Shown here: one piece after another, positions 11,009 through 21,899 of the stretch
Layout: each line of letters starts with the position of its first letter
Numbering within the stretch: position 1 is the first letter of the stretch
NCBI GenBank assembly: GCA_028386065.3
Contig: JAKUCV010005580.1
Location: forward strand, 46,068 to 110,067
Direction: 5' to 3'
DNA from: Turnera subulata
Taxonomy: Eukaryota > Streptophyta > Magnoliopsida > Malpighiales > Passifloraceae
DNA: 64,000 nt
The notes under the pieces: generated by a model
Told to the model about the DNA's origin: nothing
What the model saw: only the letters and a program-made list of their open reading frames with translations
Database searches by the model: none
Translations under genes and position numbers: made by a program

Positions 11009-11354
11009 GTAGTGCTATAACATTTATAAAGTAATATTTATTTTTTTCCTTTTGAAAAAAACTATTTTTTTATATTGAAAGTTTCATCATAACGTATCTT
11101 TACCTAAAAACTACACAGAAAGCCTTAAAATATATAGCGAAAACTCAATTGAGTCCTATATATATTATAAAACGTCACATTCAAGTCCTATATCATTTGG
11201 TATGTACACCAATTGAGTCCTTATCGAGGTTTCCTTCTATTTTCTTCATTATTTTGATATTGTTATTTCGCTGCATTACATTCTGTTTGGACAGAAGGGG
11301 AATAGAGGGCAAGGGAGGGAAAGGAGGAGAATTGATGGGAATTTTTAATTTAAC
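10521..11354. other. AT-rich spacer with TA microsatellite
   Basis: No coding region is supported. The stretch contains a TA dinucleotide repeat at 10951-11005 and unrecognised AT-rich sequence. Confidence 0.6.
10951..11005. repeat. (TA)n microsatellite
   Basis: An almost uninterrupted AT/TA dinucleotide run of about 55 bp. Confidence 0.95.
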
Positions 11355-11602
11355 TTTGTTTGGGAAAAGATGTTAATGAAGGGGAAGGGGAATTTTTTAA
11401 CCTTCATTCCCCTCCATTCCCCTTAAAATGTCTCTCCGTCGATTTGGTGGGGAATGGAGAGGAGAGAAATTTTAAAACTACATGATGACTTAAAATTCCA
11501 TAATTACCCTCTTATATTTTAAAAAATAATTTATAAATAAGGATATTTATGTAATTTGAAAATATTACCAACCATTCCCCTCCCTTCCCTTTAACCAAAC
11601 AA
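11355..11602. mobile_element. MITE-like foldback with TTGTTTGG ends
   Basis: The left end TTGTTTGGG followed by a G-rich AAGGGGAAGGGG block is mirrored by the right end CCATTCCCCTCCCTT...AACCAAACAA. It has no coding capacity. TTGTTTGG-type ends occur in plant hAT-like MITEs, but I see no clean 8-bp target duplication, and an alternative left start exists at 11284. Confidence 0.35.
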
Positions 11603-11700
11603 GTTAACGAGACTATTTCTTCGATGAATTCAGATCAGTCGATCAAATTTGCAAGATATAAGAAAAAAATATGGGACAAAATTAAGTTTTAAATTTAGCT

Positions 11701-11707
11701 AGAAAGA

Positions 11708-11749
<42 letters not shown>

Positions 11750-12330
11750 ACTCTCTCTCTCTCTTTCTCTCTGAGAAAACTCTAGATCTACAAATTTGGG
11801 GCTGCCGTCGACGACTTCCTTTCCGGCAGTAAGCCCCCACTGGTATTTCCTTTAGTTTTTTTTGTTTTCTTCTTTTTAGTCTTGTCTGTTTAGTCTCGCT
11901 GTTTGTGAGTTTTTTAGTACCCTTTTTTGGGGTTTGGTTTTCTCCTTCAGGGAGCCTTTGTCACCTTCTTTAGGTGTTTTTTTTTTGTTTTTCTCGGGAA
12001 TAAAATCATGGGAGCCAAAAGCTTTGGAGGAAGATTTGATTTGAAGAGTAGATCTTTATTTGCTGCTGTAATTTACCAACAAGGAGAAGATGTGGCACGA
12101 ACCATAAAAGTTATGATGCCCGTAGAGACGCTCATCGTCGGAATAGTGTGTCTTTATAAATCCTCTTTTGAAGGAGATACTTCTTGTTGTTGTGTAGTTT
12201 CATGTAATAAGTTGAGATCAATTCTTATATCAAATTTTTCTTCAGATCAATTGTATCTTCAATTATGTATTCTCAAATTTCTAGATCTGTTTATATAATG
12301 AGTGAAGAATGCCCCCTTTATCAAAAAAAA
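11701..12330 (+). mobile_element. Poly(A) retroposon with 10-bp target duplication
   Basis: The same 10 bp, AAATTTAGCT, lies at 11691-11700 and 12331-12340. Between them the sequence starts with a CT-rich leader and ends CTTTATC plus an A run, which together indicate LINE-machinery insertion. It contains one 123-codon frame (11927-12298) without recognisable domains. It could be an internally deleted LINE (leader joined to 3' UTR) or a retroposed transcript. Confidence 0.65.
11708..11771. repeat. (CT)n microsatellite
   Basis: A CT dinucleotide run with two CA interruptions, at the 5' end of the retroposon starting at 11701. Confidence 0.95.
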
Positions 12331-12340
12331 AAATTTAGCT

Positions 12341-12623
12341 CTTGTAACAAAAATAATATAACAACACTAGAACTCTATATTTTAAAATTTTGGATGTAAT
12401 GTCAAAATTGATGACACCTAGGTTCAAAAAAATAATCGATTACACCTATGCAGCATCAATATAACAAGCTGTAAGAACCAATTTGTTTTCTAGCATTTAA
12501 CTATTTTGACCTTAAAGCTAACCAAGAAATTATATTTGTGTGATGCAGATATCATTTTTTTTTTGGTTGGGTGAAAAATTGTTATTTTATAGAACAGAAA
12601 GGATCCCAAAAAGAATCATATTT
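12341..12623. other. No gene recognised
   Basis: AT-rich spacer between the retroposon and the first duplicated segment. Confidence 0.5.
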
Positions 12624-13654
12624 TCCTGTTATTTCATTCCTTATATTTTTTATTTTCGATTTGTTTATCGTCAATAACTTTCCAAAAGTCATACGATATA
12701 AGAAAAAATACTAATGACTAATAACTCATTTAAATTTCTTGCTCTAAATTTTAATATAATCAAATTGAATAGTTAAAAAAGTAATTGTCCATGGAAAATG
12801 TTGTATTTATATGGTAAAATTTAAATAAAAAATCCAACGGAATTGCTCAATTCTCCAAAAACAAGTAGTTTTACAGTTTTAGAATTTTTTACGTAAATAT
12901 TTTCCCCTTGATTTATCGGTGCAAATTGTCTCACTACTATCAGATAAAAAAATGTAGCTGTGACTGGAGAGTTTCCTTTGGATTGCAATATAAGTGGAGA
13001 CAAATAATCATATGTTATTTTCAGTTTGTATATTTTTCATGTGGAAAATTTTTTACGGCGTTGTTTCTTATTCTTGTTGCTGTAATTCAAGTTTTCTACC
13101 ATTCCATTAATTACAGTTTGCTCTTCATGAAAATTTTACTTTTATTTGGTGGATTGAAAATTTATTTTGCTTTGTGTAATCCCAACATATGCCTACATTT
13201 GGATAAATGGGCATCCGCAGATGCTAGCAGTCCTTTATGCCCGAACATGCCTACTGACGTTCAACAGTTGGCCAGTGAGGATGTTAATGGAAATGAACTC
13301 TTCATTCCTAAAAAAAAAAAAAAATTTTCTACCATCCATTAATTACAGTTTTCTCATCATCAAAAATTTACTTTTATTTGGTGGAAATTAAAATTGTTAT
13401 TTGGATTCAGTTATCTTGTGAATTTCAAACTAAGCTTTAATTTATTATTTTCTGTGCAATGGATTGAAGAATTAAAATCTGAACAAAATTATGAAATCAC
13501 GTGAGAAAAATTAATAAGGAATGATGAGTAGGATTGAATGGGAGGGCTTCACAAGGGTTATCTGGCCAAAGATCAAGGGAGAAAATTAAGGAGATATATA
13601 CATAGAGGATAGAATAAAGGAGAGATTATAGTAATACTATTTGTTTTTGGTAAT

Positions 13655-14603
13655 TAGGGGTGTAAGTGAGTCAAGCTACTCGTGAGCTACTCGAGATCGA
13701 CTCGGTGAGTACTCGAATTCGACTCGACTTTATCGAACTCGAGTCGAGCTTTAAGGTTAAACGAGCCGAGCTCGAGTTCTACAATACTCTACTTGATAGG
13801 CTCGCGAGCCTAATCGAGCTTTAGGAAAATATACAAAATCAGTAGATAGTATTTTGAGTAAGACTATGATTAAAGCCCAAAACTAGTCACAAAATTCACA
13901 GCCTAACTTATTTGGGTTGGTCTTTTAATTTTCTTAAGCCCAATCCTTTTACAAATAAAAATAATAGTTAGTGCTATTCGGTTAAACCTAATTTGCTCTC
14001 AATATTACTCATTTGGTTTCGCTCTTCCGTCGCCGCCGCATCCACCTAGTACTTCACCACCATACTTGTCGCTGCTAGTCATCTCCACTACCAATCCTCT
14101 CATAAGGTTTTGCAATCTTGCCTCTATCCCGATCTTGTCCTTTCGTGACTTCATTGACATGGTGCCGCCGTCCGCCATGGACAATCGTAGCATCAACATG
14201 CAAAAAAAACATGGTTTCACTCGTTTTGCTTCTCCAACGATTCCTATGTTGTTTTATCCTCATCCTTCTCCCTTATTCTTAGATTCACGTAGCTGTTAAA
14301 ATTGTGTTTTTTTTTCTCTTTCTTGTCGTGGGTCTGTGGATTGCTTAAAGGTGGGTCTGTTCATTGTTTGATGGTCGAGAGAGACGGGCAGTGGTTATCA
14401 GGCGACGGCGGCGTAAGGCATAACAAGAAGTGGCTTAGTCGAGCCTTATCGAGCCGATCTCGAGCTCCTTGATAATTCGTCGAGCTCGAGCTCGAGCCTG
14501 AACATTTATTGCTCGATCGAGCTCGAGTCGAGCTTGAACTTTTCTTAGCAAGCTCGAGTCGAACCTGTTACTACTCGGCTCGACTCGGCTCGTTTACACC
14601 CTA
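13655..14603. mobile_element. Non-autonomous hAT-type element
   Basis: The element begins TAGGGGTGTAAGTGAG and ends CTCGTTTACACCCTA, which are terminal inverted repeats. It is flanked on both sides by the 8-bp duplication TTGGTAAT (13647-13654 and 14604-14611), the hallmark of hAT transposases. No transposase is encoded. The subterminal regions are dense in GAGCTCG/CGAGCTC words, and the centre holds a moderately GC-rich non-repeat stretch. Copy B (about 28930) has the uninterrupted site. Confidence 0.85.
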
Positions 14604-15083
14604 TTGGTAATGCATATTTGATTTGGTAATATTATAGTATAATTATTTTCAAGTGAAGCGCTAAAGAAGTGATTAAAGTGTTGTTGAAATTACTGCGGAA
14701 TCGGTTAATTCTATTGCTTACCGATTCTATTGCTTACCTTTTTATTACTAACAAGAGATAAATCAGGACTGAGGTCCTGCATTGATTAAATTGGGAGTAA
14801 AATGAAATGAAGACTGATTGAAATAAAAAGACCAATCAATTTCCCTGCCCTACAAGAATTTAGGAAAGTTAACTATTGATGTATCACAGTTAACCTATTC
14901 TCCACTAGTGTTGAAGTGAAAATCCTGATATGAGACGAGGGAATATCAGTAGAGGGACTTTGCACAAATTATGCAATCACAGTGCTTAGTTAATCTCCAA
15001 AATCAGTGGGATTGGATTAAGATAGCTTGCCAAAAATGAATGGAAGTATGGAGACAGGGCATGCAGGGTTCACGTACATATGC

Positions 15084-15093
15084 CTATAAATTA
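15084..15093 (+). promoter_or_regulatory. TATA box of cysteine-rich gene A
   Basis: CTATAAATTA lies about 110 bp before the start codon, inside a block conserved in copy B (29341-29350). It is the likely core promoter element. Confidence 0.65.
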
Positions 15094-15200
15094 TGGGTCT
15101 AGGATTCAGGCTGAAAACACACGCACAGAGCAGTTGAACTGGGGATTACTAATTAGTTGAGTGAGATTATATAGAACAGCATTTGATTATTGATAGGAGG

Positions 15201-15925
15201 ATGAGTCTAGAGATGAGAAAGCGAGAAATGAGTAGGGGATTGATAGGGGTGATGATGATAAGTTTGATGTTTGTGTTGCAGGTAGCAGGGCAAGCAAATC
15301 TTGCCATACCCATACAAATTTTACCACCTCCGGATAATGGAGCAATAACCCAACCTCAACCCTAACCCCATCCCCAACCCACCTTGCCTCCACCAGATAA
15401 TGGACTCCTACCCCAGTTGCCCATTCAACCCGAATTGCCTTTGCCTATCGGGATCCCCGGCGGCAATCCTTTCAAGTTGGCAGGATGCTTTAAGCAGTGT
15501 AGACCTCAATGCAGAATGGGAGTTGGTGTGGGTGGTGGTGCTGCTGGTCATGGTCGTGGTCGTGCAGGCTTTGGGCGAATGACTTGTTTGCCTGGATGCA
15601 TGCTCAAATGCATGGTCCGACCTTCTCTCCTCTCACTCCATGACATTGAATGCACCCAAAACTGTGCATGCAGACTCCAAGTTCCCCAATTTTTTCCAAG
15701 GTACGTAGACCACAACTTTAATTGTATTTTTCACCCATTCCTCCCTTCATTCCTTCTCATAACACAGGTAACCTTATCCTTAATCCCCCATTTCCTCACA
15801 AGTTTCTCATTTTTCCCCTAACAATAACAGCTCTGGAGGAGGAGAGCCTGGAAAATGACAGGGATGCGGCTTACAAGGCTGAACTCACTCTCCTTTCATG
15901 CTACCAAGATTGCAAGGAGAATTAG
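15201..15925 (+). pseudogene. Secreted Pro-rich, Cys-rich protein gene, copy A (broken)
   Basis: I do not recognise the family. The ATG at 15201 begins a protein with a hydrophobic signal peptide (GLIGVMMISLMFVLQVAGQA), then a proline-rich stretch with repeated LPPPDNG, then a cysteine-rich part: CFKQCRPQC, CLPGCMLKC and CTQNC in exon 1, and SCYQDC in exon 2. The intron is 15701-15830 (GT...AG). The CX3C spacing recalls thionin-like or hairpinin-like secreted peptides, but that is only resemblance. Two lesions are visible: an in-frame TAA at 15363-15365 where copy B has a CAA-type codon, and a 4-nt insertion after CTQNCA (about 15668) that shifts the frame into the intron junction. Splicing that removes the proline-rich part cannot be excluded. 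Confidence 0.65.
15701..15830 (+). other. Intron of gene A
   Basis: AAG|GTACGT donor and AACAG|CTCTGG acceptor. The downstream exon resumes the conserved frame (ALEEESLEN...SCYQDCKEN) if the 4-nt exon-1 insertion is ignored. In copy B the matching intron spans about 13 kb. Confidence 0.7.
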
Positions 15926-16260
15926 CTAGCAACCGAAATTAATTATTCTTTAAGTGATATTGAGATCCATTGTTTCTCCTCAGTTCACAATTTCATCCGC
16001 ATACCACATCCCAATTTTTATCTAGTTTCTTTGCTCCAATAATTAATCATCCCTGCTGTATTTCCCTTAAACCAATAAATATCAGCATGTTTATGCATTC
16101 AAATTCTCCTTTCAATTGAGTCAGATGTCGTATGCTATTTCACATGTTTTTTTTAGAAAAAAAAATAAATTTATGGATGCAATGGGTTGGCTTTTCCAAT
16201 TGCTCCAACTACTGCTCTTAATCAGAAGGCTGCCATCCTCCTTTCTATCCAAAAAAAACC

Positions 16261-16560
16261 TAAGACACAGTAGTTATATTTTTGGGAAAGCCATAGTGGG
16301 CTTGAGGCACAAACTGCTATTATTGTACATTTCAAGATTTCTTTGAAGGGGTTGTCCCCCAAAAAAACAATTGGACCTCCCTATTAGAGAATTGATTTCT
16401 TGGTAGAGTTACCTCTATGGCGAATCCGTCAGCAAGAGGCATAGTGAAATTAACATCAAGTGGAGAGGAACTAAAACCCTCTCAACTTGATACCCGCAAT
16501 GGTTAACTAGCCTTATATGTTTCAAACTAAGATGTTTTTCCAGGTGCGTATTGTTAGAAA
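16261..16560. other. No gene recognised
   Basis: Spacer between copy A and the copia remnant. The word CCAGGTGCGTATTG occurs twice, at about 16543 and 16578, the second time at the start of the copia RT remnant. Confidence 0.4.
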
Positions 16561-17793
16561 ATAGAAGGGGCAATTCCCCAGGTGCGTATTGCTTCCAAAC
16601 TTGATGTGAAGACCAGGTTCTTACACAGTGACTTGAAATAGATACAAAACTGCTGGTAAAGAAAATTGGGTGTGTAAACTAGACAAGTCGTTATACGAAT
16701 TGGAGCAATCTTCTAGACAATGGTACAAACGATTTGACAGTTTATGATGGGTCAAAAGTACACAAGAAAGCAAATACGACCATTGTGTATATTTGAGCAG
16801 ACTTCAAGATGGGTCCTACATCTACCTACTCTTATACGTTGATGATATGCTGATAGCAGCAAAGAGCCAAGTTAAAATTGACAAGTTGAAGGCTCAGTTG
16901 AGTAAAGAGTTCGAGATGAAGGATTTGGGAGAAGCCAAAAAAGATTCTCGGTATGGAGATAAGTAGAGATAGAGAGAGAGGCAAGCTTTGGCTGACACAG
17001 AAGCAGTATTTGAGGAATGAATGAAGACTCAAAACCTGTAGGTACACCCCTTGCTCCTCATTTGAAACTTAGTAGCCAGTTATCTCCACAGACTGATAGG
17101 GAACGAGAATATATGGCAAAAGTCCCATATGCTAATGCATTCGGAAGCTTGATATATGCAATGGTGTGTACGAGATCTGATATTTCACAAGCTGTTAGTG
17201 TTGTGAGCAGATACATGCATGATTTTGGCAGAGGTCATTGGCAAGCTGTGAAATGGATCTTTCGGTATATCAAAGATACCGTAGATTTTGGTTTAGTATT
17301 TGAGCGGGATGAATCACATGGTCAAGGCATAATTGGATATTGTGATTCTGATTATGCAACAGATTTGGATAAACGACAATCGACAACGGGCTATTTGTTC
17401 ACTTTAGCAAATACTCCAGTTAGTTGGATGTCTACTTTACAGTCAACAGTGGCTTTGTCTACAATATAGGCAGAGCATATGGCTATTACAGAAACTATAA
17501 ATAAGGCAATTTGGCTTCATGGGTTGCTAAAAGACTTGGGAGTTGGTCAGAAACAACTTGTGGTATATTCTGACAGTCAGAGTGCTATTCATTTAGCAAA
17601 GAATCAAGTCTTTCATGCATAGACGAAGCATATCGATGTTCGTTATCAATTTGTGCGGGAAATTCTTGAAGAAGAGGAGATACTTCTCCAAAAATTTTTG
17701 ACTACAGAGAATCCTGCAGATATGTTGACCAAGGTGGTGACAAGGGCTAAGTTTGAAGATTGTCTAGACTTGGTCAATATCCTACGCTTTTGA
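16561..17793 (+). pseudogene. pol: Copia RT-RNase H remnant
   Basis: This is the C-terminal third of a Ty1/copia polyprotein. RT pieces include KLDKSLYELEQ, YIYLLLYVDDMLIAA (catalytic YVDD, about 16825-16870) and EFEMKDLGEA. The longest clean part (17017-17469) runs from SLIYAMVCTRSDI to the RNase H start YCDSDYATDLDKRQSTTGY. The frame resumes after a TAG as AEHMAITETINKAIW, then YSDSQSAIHLAKN, then TKHIDVRYQFVREIL and a terminal ENPADMLTK ending at TGA 17793. The element is 5'-truncated (no gag, protease or integrase) and has several stops. Confidence 0.85.
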
Positions 17794-17898
17794 GGTGGCG
17801 CCAGATGGCGCAAGTTGGAGGCACTGCGAAGACTATTCTTTATTTGATTGAGATGATTTGTACTTGGTAGGATTACAAATAGCACCAAGGTGGAGATT

Positions 17899-18190
17899 TG
17901 TTCTATTGTGGTGTTTATTTGTAATCCCACTTCTGTTAGAAGTTGTTTTAGAGGAGATGTGGAGCCCTATATAAGTAACACTCCCCCTTCTTTTTTATGC
18001 ATCCCAAAATTTGTATTACATTCTCTTCTCTAATTATAAAGAGCAGACCGCAACAATGGTACTCCAGAGATGTAGGCAATTATTGGCCGAACTCCGTTAT
18101 CAATTTTCAGGTGTGTTTGTTCCTTGTCTCTTTTATTATTCCACCTATTATTTTTCCGTTGTGCGTTGGTGATATAATATTTATTGTTCA
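17899..18190 (+). repeat. 3' LTR of the copia remnant (approximate)
   Basis: It starts TGTTCTATTG directly after a purine tract (AAGGTGGAGATT) located about 100 bp past the pol stop, as expected for a copia 3' LTR. A TATA box, CTATATAAG, lies at about 17967-17975. The 3' boundary (ATTGTTCA) is a guess because the partner LTR is missing. Confidence 0.55.
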
Positions 18191-18259
18191 ATAATTATTT
18201 GTCGAGTATAGATTGTGAATTATCTATTTAATTCACTAGTTGTTTGCTCCGCTGCCACT

Positions 18260-18735
18260 TGTTAGCACCCGGAGTAGCCGCAAATCGGGGAGAAACAAAC
18301 GAGGCCCAAGTGAGATTCACACTCGTTGGTGATGTTTTGGCTTGGGATGGATTGGACTTGCAACATGGCTTGGCTCCGTGGTTGCAGCCCCACGTGGAGC
18401 AGGCTCGAGACTCCAAATTTGGCGCAGTAGACTTGGTGTTGTGGAGCCAGCTGTTGGATGTCGCAGAAGAGGCTTCCGTTCTAGGGGGAGTAGGCCCAAG
18501 CCCGATGTGTAAGAAACTCACACTTGATGGGGAGATTGTTGGGTATCGAAGTGGTGAGTAAGTATCCCACATCAGTTGAAAAGAGACCAAGTGAGTGAAA
18601 TATAAGTTCAGAGGACCCATGTACCCAATGCCTTAAGGTTTTGGGTTACAATATGGTATCCAAGGCCACGAGTGTGGATCTCACTTGGGCCTTGTTTGTT
18701 TTTCCCCGATTTGCGGGCTACTCCCGGTGCTAACA
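18260..18735. repeat. TRIM-like foldback (PPT-LTR-PBS order)
   Basis: The outer 65-75 bp are inverted repeats starting TGTTAGCACC and ending GGTGCTAACA. Between them is a purine tract GATGGGGAGAT (to 18536), then a 114-bp block from TGTTGGGTATC to GGGTTACA (18537-18650), then TGGTATCCAAGGCC (18654), a near-match to the initiator-Met primer site. The block contains CCCACATC and a TATAAG word, like plant TRIM LTRs. The order PPT-LTR-PBS is that of the middle of a tandem TRIM, not of one element. Confidence 0.5.
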
Positions 18736-18886
18736 GCCTCCTCCCAGGAATAGAAAGGTCTTCTACAAAAGTTTTGCCTTTCTAAAAACAAAGAGCCATG
18801 GGTTTTGACAAAAGCCAACAATGCATCTGGAACCAACAACAAGGAGAAGAGGCAAGGGTAGGTCTCAGATAGAACACCATATAGGA

Positions 18887-19273
18887 CTAAGAATCATGCC
18901 AAAAACTGACTTTAACAACACTCTTTTTGTCTGAAATAACAACACCCTTTTGGACTTGGCACTGACTTGCTTGCACTATTTGGCACCAAATAGGAGAGGC
19001 TTTTCGCAAGTTAAATGAAGGAGCCATAGAATTCAATTGGGAGTCACACTTCTGAAGAATGAGAGATCTCCATTCTTTCCCAGGATGTAGCCAATCCTTC
19101 CACAAACATTTAAATTGGAGACTGTGATTCTAGGATAAAATTCCCTTGATACTTAAACCTTTAAAAATTTTAGGTTTAGCAATCTTACTCCACGCCACTG
19201 GTGGAGTAAGTTATCCACAACGGATACATCAAGATGGACAACGACAAGGCCACTTTTATGAAAATTTATGTTA
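18887..19273 (-). pseudogene. L1 RT thumb/C-terminal fragment
   Basis: The minus-strand text contains NINFHKSGL, VVDNLLHQW, EWRSLILQKC, ASPIWCQIVQAS and VSFWHDS, an order typical of the region just after the RT palm in plant L1 ORF2. Stops interrupt it. It continues upstream at 20083 beyond the inserted copia derivative. Confidence 0.65.
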
Positions 19274-19278
19274 AGCCC

Positions 19279-20077
19279 TATTGGAGATAATCATCAGTGA
19301 TGATTATCGTGTAGAGCCTAGGATAAACAACAAACTGTAATTCAAATGATAGACTCGTGCTAGGTATATCTTATCGGTTAGTTTCCTCATCATGTGTGGC
19401 TGTCATGCTTATCATGTAAAGCATGCAGGACATGTAGTCCAACTGTAACACTACTTGTATTGGCTATATAATATGCATGGGAACACTGTCAGTGGTATCC
19501 CATTCACAATATCAAACTCTAGGTTTCTATATGGTAGCGGAGCCTAACACCTTCATTGGCTATTATTGATCCAAAAGATTCGGACACTCCCACGTCCAAA
19601 CAGTCGAGCTCTTCTCAAGTCTCTGGTGCTGCGACTTCTTCAGCGCCCTTAGACCCAGCAACCCACCCTTTGTCTCAAACCCACCATCATATTTCGATTA
19701 AAGTTACTGAGACAAATTATGTCTTCTGGAGAGCTCAAATGGAGCCCTTTTTGATTGGACAAGGCGTCATGGGTTACATCGATGGCACCTTCCCATGTCC
19801 TACACCGATTATTCAGCCTGTGAATGAAGGAGATCTTCCCTCGATGAATCCATTTTACCAACAATGGGTTCAACAAGATAGCCTCATCCTAAGTGCTATT
19901 CTGTCTTCAGTAACACTAGAAGTGTTCTCAATCATTGTCAACAAAAAGACTTCCAGAGAGGCATGGCTCGCGTTGGAGGCCTCTCTTGCCTCGGCCAATA
20001 ATGCCCGAATTATGGCCATTCACATGGATTTGGATGTGAAGTGATAGGTGATGGATCACTAATGATTATCTCCAATA
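19279..20077 (+). mobile_element. 799-bp copia derivative with two U3-type ends
   Basis: The 5-bp duplication AGCCC flanks it (19274-19278 and 20078-20082), and removing one copy restores the L1 reading frame. The left end reads TATTGGAGATAATCAT; the right end is its exact inverse (ATGATTATCTCCAATA). Inside are an LTR-like block (19279-19529) with TATA word CTATATAATATG, a primer site TATGGTAGCGGAGCC at 19530, and part of gag. The right end is therefore an inverted copy of the LTR start, not the LTR's own 3' end (which reads TTTCTA before the primer site). Termini are TA...TA rather than TG...CA. Confidence 0.7.
19556..20044 (+). pseudogene. gag: Copia gag N-terminal fragment
   Basis: About 162 residues: a Ser/Thr-rich leader, then HHISIKVTETNYVFWRAQM, the FLIGQGVMGYIDGT motif, WVQQDSLILSAILSS and SREAWLALEASLASANNARI, all typical of the copia gag N-terminal domain (UBN2 group). 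The expected ATG appears as TTG at 19556. The frame ends MDLDVK-TGA where sequence from another source begins, so only the first half of gag remains. It would have formed the capsid. Confidence 0.8.
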
Positions 20078-20318
20078 AGCCCTGATAACAACTCAAAGCA
20101 CCGCAGGACTCTCTTTAAATTCATCAAAGAACCTAAATTAGGAGCAGCAAAGAAGAGAGTATCATCGACAAACTGTAAAACTGACATTATTTTATTATGA
20201 ATCGCCACTGGCTTAACTAGTCCCTACGAAATTGACTGGGATATTATTGAAGTTAGTCCTTCCGCTGCCAACAGAAAAAGAAATAGGGACAATAGATCAC
20301 CTTATTTTAGTCCTATAG

Positions 20319-20418
20319 AAGTGCTACCTAGTAGATAACAGTGATATTGAAAGGCTTGACAATTTGCACAGTTGCTTGATGTTATTTAATACTTGTCCAG
20401 TGAGTGTTACATACATTT
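20319..20418 (-). repeat. 3' LTR remnant of the short-LTR copia
   Basis: It matches about 23150-23250 closely (AGTGCTACC, then GATAACAGTGATATTGAA) and stops at CATACATTT, after which the sequences differ. The U3 start is deleted. Confidence 0.75.
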
Positions 20419-20638
20419 AAGGAGTAGAAAAAGAAGAGGAGGCAGAAGGCAAAAAAGATAAGCCAGTGGGTTCAATAGATAACTGCCTACGTGACACAAC
20501 GTGTGGTGAGCTAGGTGATGGATTTGGATGTGAAGTGATAGGTGAGGTAGTGGCATGAGGGGAGAAAGTAGGATGTGGTGGAGTTGTGGACGAAGTGGGA
20601 GTAGACTTAGATGATGACGATAAGACAGGTGGTAAAGA

Positions 20639-21581
20639 TTAAAATGGAGGTGAATGAGGAGAAGAGGGAGAAGGATGCGACTTGGACACTGGCTCTAGAA
20701 AGAAAACGGGTAACAACACAGACACCCACGATGACGTTGAAGATGGAGACGAAAGTGTTGGTTGTTTTAAAGTGGTAAAAGTAAATACTTGTTCAAAAAA
20801 TTTTACGTGTCGAGCAATATATATGAGTTTAGTAATATAATCAAGACATCTATATCCATTGTGGAGTGGACTGTAGCCCATAAAAACACAAGGTGAGGAA
20901 TGGTAATCAAATTTATGTCTATTGTAGGGACGTAGATATGGATAGCAAGGACACCCAAAAACCCTTAGAAAACTATAGTTTGGTACTTGTGAAAATAATA
21001 CTTCATAGGGTGACTTATCGTGTAAAACGCTAGTGGGTAATCTGTTTATTAAAAAGACTGTTGTTTCTAACGGAAAATGCCAGTATTGTGGAGGAATGTT
21101 GGCAGCGGCCATTAAGGTCAAGCCAGTCTCGACAATATGCCGATGACGGTGCTCGACCGAACCCTGCGACTCATGAGTATAGGGGCAATGTATTCTATGT
21201 GTTATTCCACAACTTTGAAACCATCGATGTAAAGATCTAAACTCACCACCCAATCACTTTGAACACATTTGATTTTGGGAATAAAGTAACATTCAACACG
21301 GGCTTGAAACTGTTAGAAAACCCATAAACATCTGATTTCTTTGAAATGTAATAAATCCATAAATACTTACTGAAATCATCCAAAAATATAACATAAAATC
21401 TTGAACCATCAATACTGGAATGTGGTGATGGTCCCCAAACATCGGTAAAATTCAAATCCAATGGTTTGGTTAAACGACTTGCACACAAAGGTAAATGTCT
21501 CCTAGATGGTTTGCCCAAAGGACAAGAAACACAAGGACTAGAAACCGAACTCGACACAAAGGGAAGACGAAAAAGTGACAT
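20639..21581 (-). pseudogene. pol: Copia integrase
   Basis: Two overlapping minus-strand frames. 21243-21581 gives CPLGKPSRRHLPL, KPLDLNFTDVWGPSP and FYVIFLDDFSKYLWIYYI, the start of the catalytic core. 20639-21253 gives GGEFRSLHRWF, HRIHCPYTHESQGSVEHRHR (glutamate region), NRLPTSVL, SPYEVLF and FGCPCYPYLRPYNRHKF, ending in an S/P-rich hinge. The protein inserts element cDNA into the genome. A frameshift near 21250 and stops upstream show decay. Confidence 0.8.
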
Positions 21582-21899
21582 TATTTTGTGTTGTAGTTGA
21601 AGATGTGGGTGCCCAAGTCATCGGTGCCAAGTCGCCTCCTCAACTCGGTGAACTGAAAGAACCTGACAGCCAGATGCCAAGGGATGAGGATCAAAAGTGT
21701 AAAGGCCATAGTTACTCCAACCTGTAAGAAGGATTTGGTTGCTGGCTTTGTCCATAATAAAAAAAGAATCAGGGTGAAATTCAAAAAATACTCCATTATC
21801 TTTAGCAAACTATTGTACAGAAAGAAGGGACTTAGTGATATTAGGGACATGAAGAATGTTATGGACATGCAAAGGGCGATGCGAGGTAGAAAAAGAAGT

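Larger units (their letters stand above)
12624..16260 (+). repeat. Segmental duplication, copy A
   Basis: From TCCTGTT at 12624 this segment aligns with copy B from 28087 onward: upstream region, TATA box, gene, and 3' flank ending in CTATCCAAAAAAA (A about 16260, B about 43746). Copy A carries an extra hAT-type element (13655-14603) and a stretch at about 13206-13420 with an A-run and a partial repeat of 13087-13150. Copy B instead carries a 13-kb intron insertion. Confidence 0.85.

Noticed and set aside
11927..12298. 123-codon open frame as a host gene
   Set aside because: It lies inside a retroposon with a target duplication and poly(A) and has no recognisable domain or conserved context.
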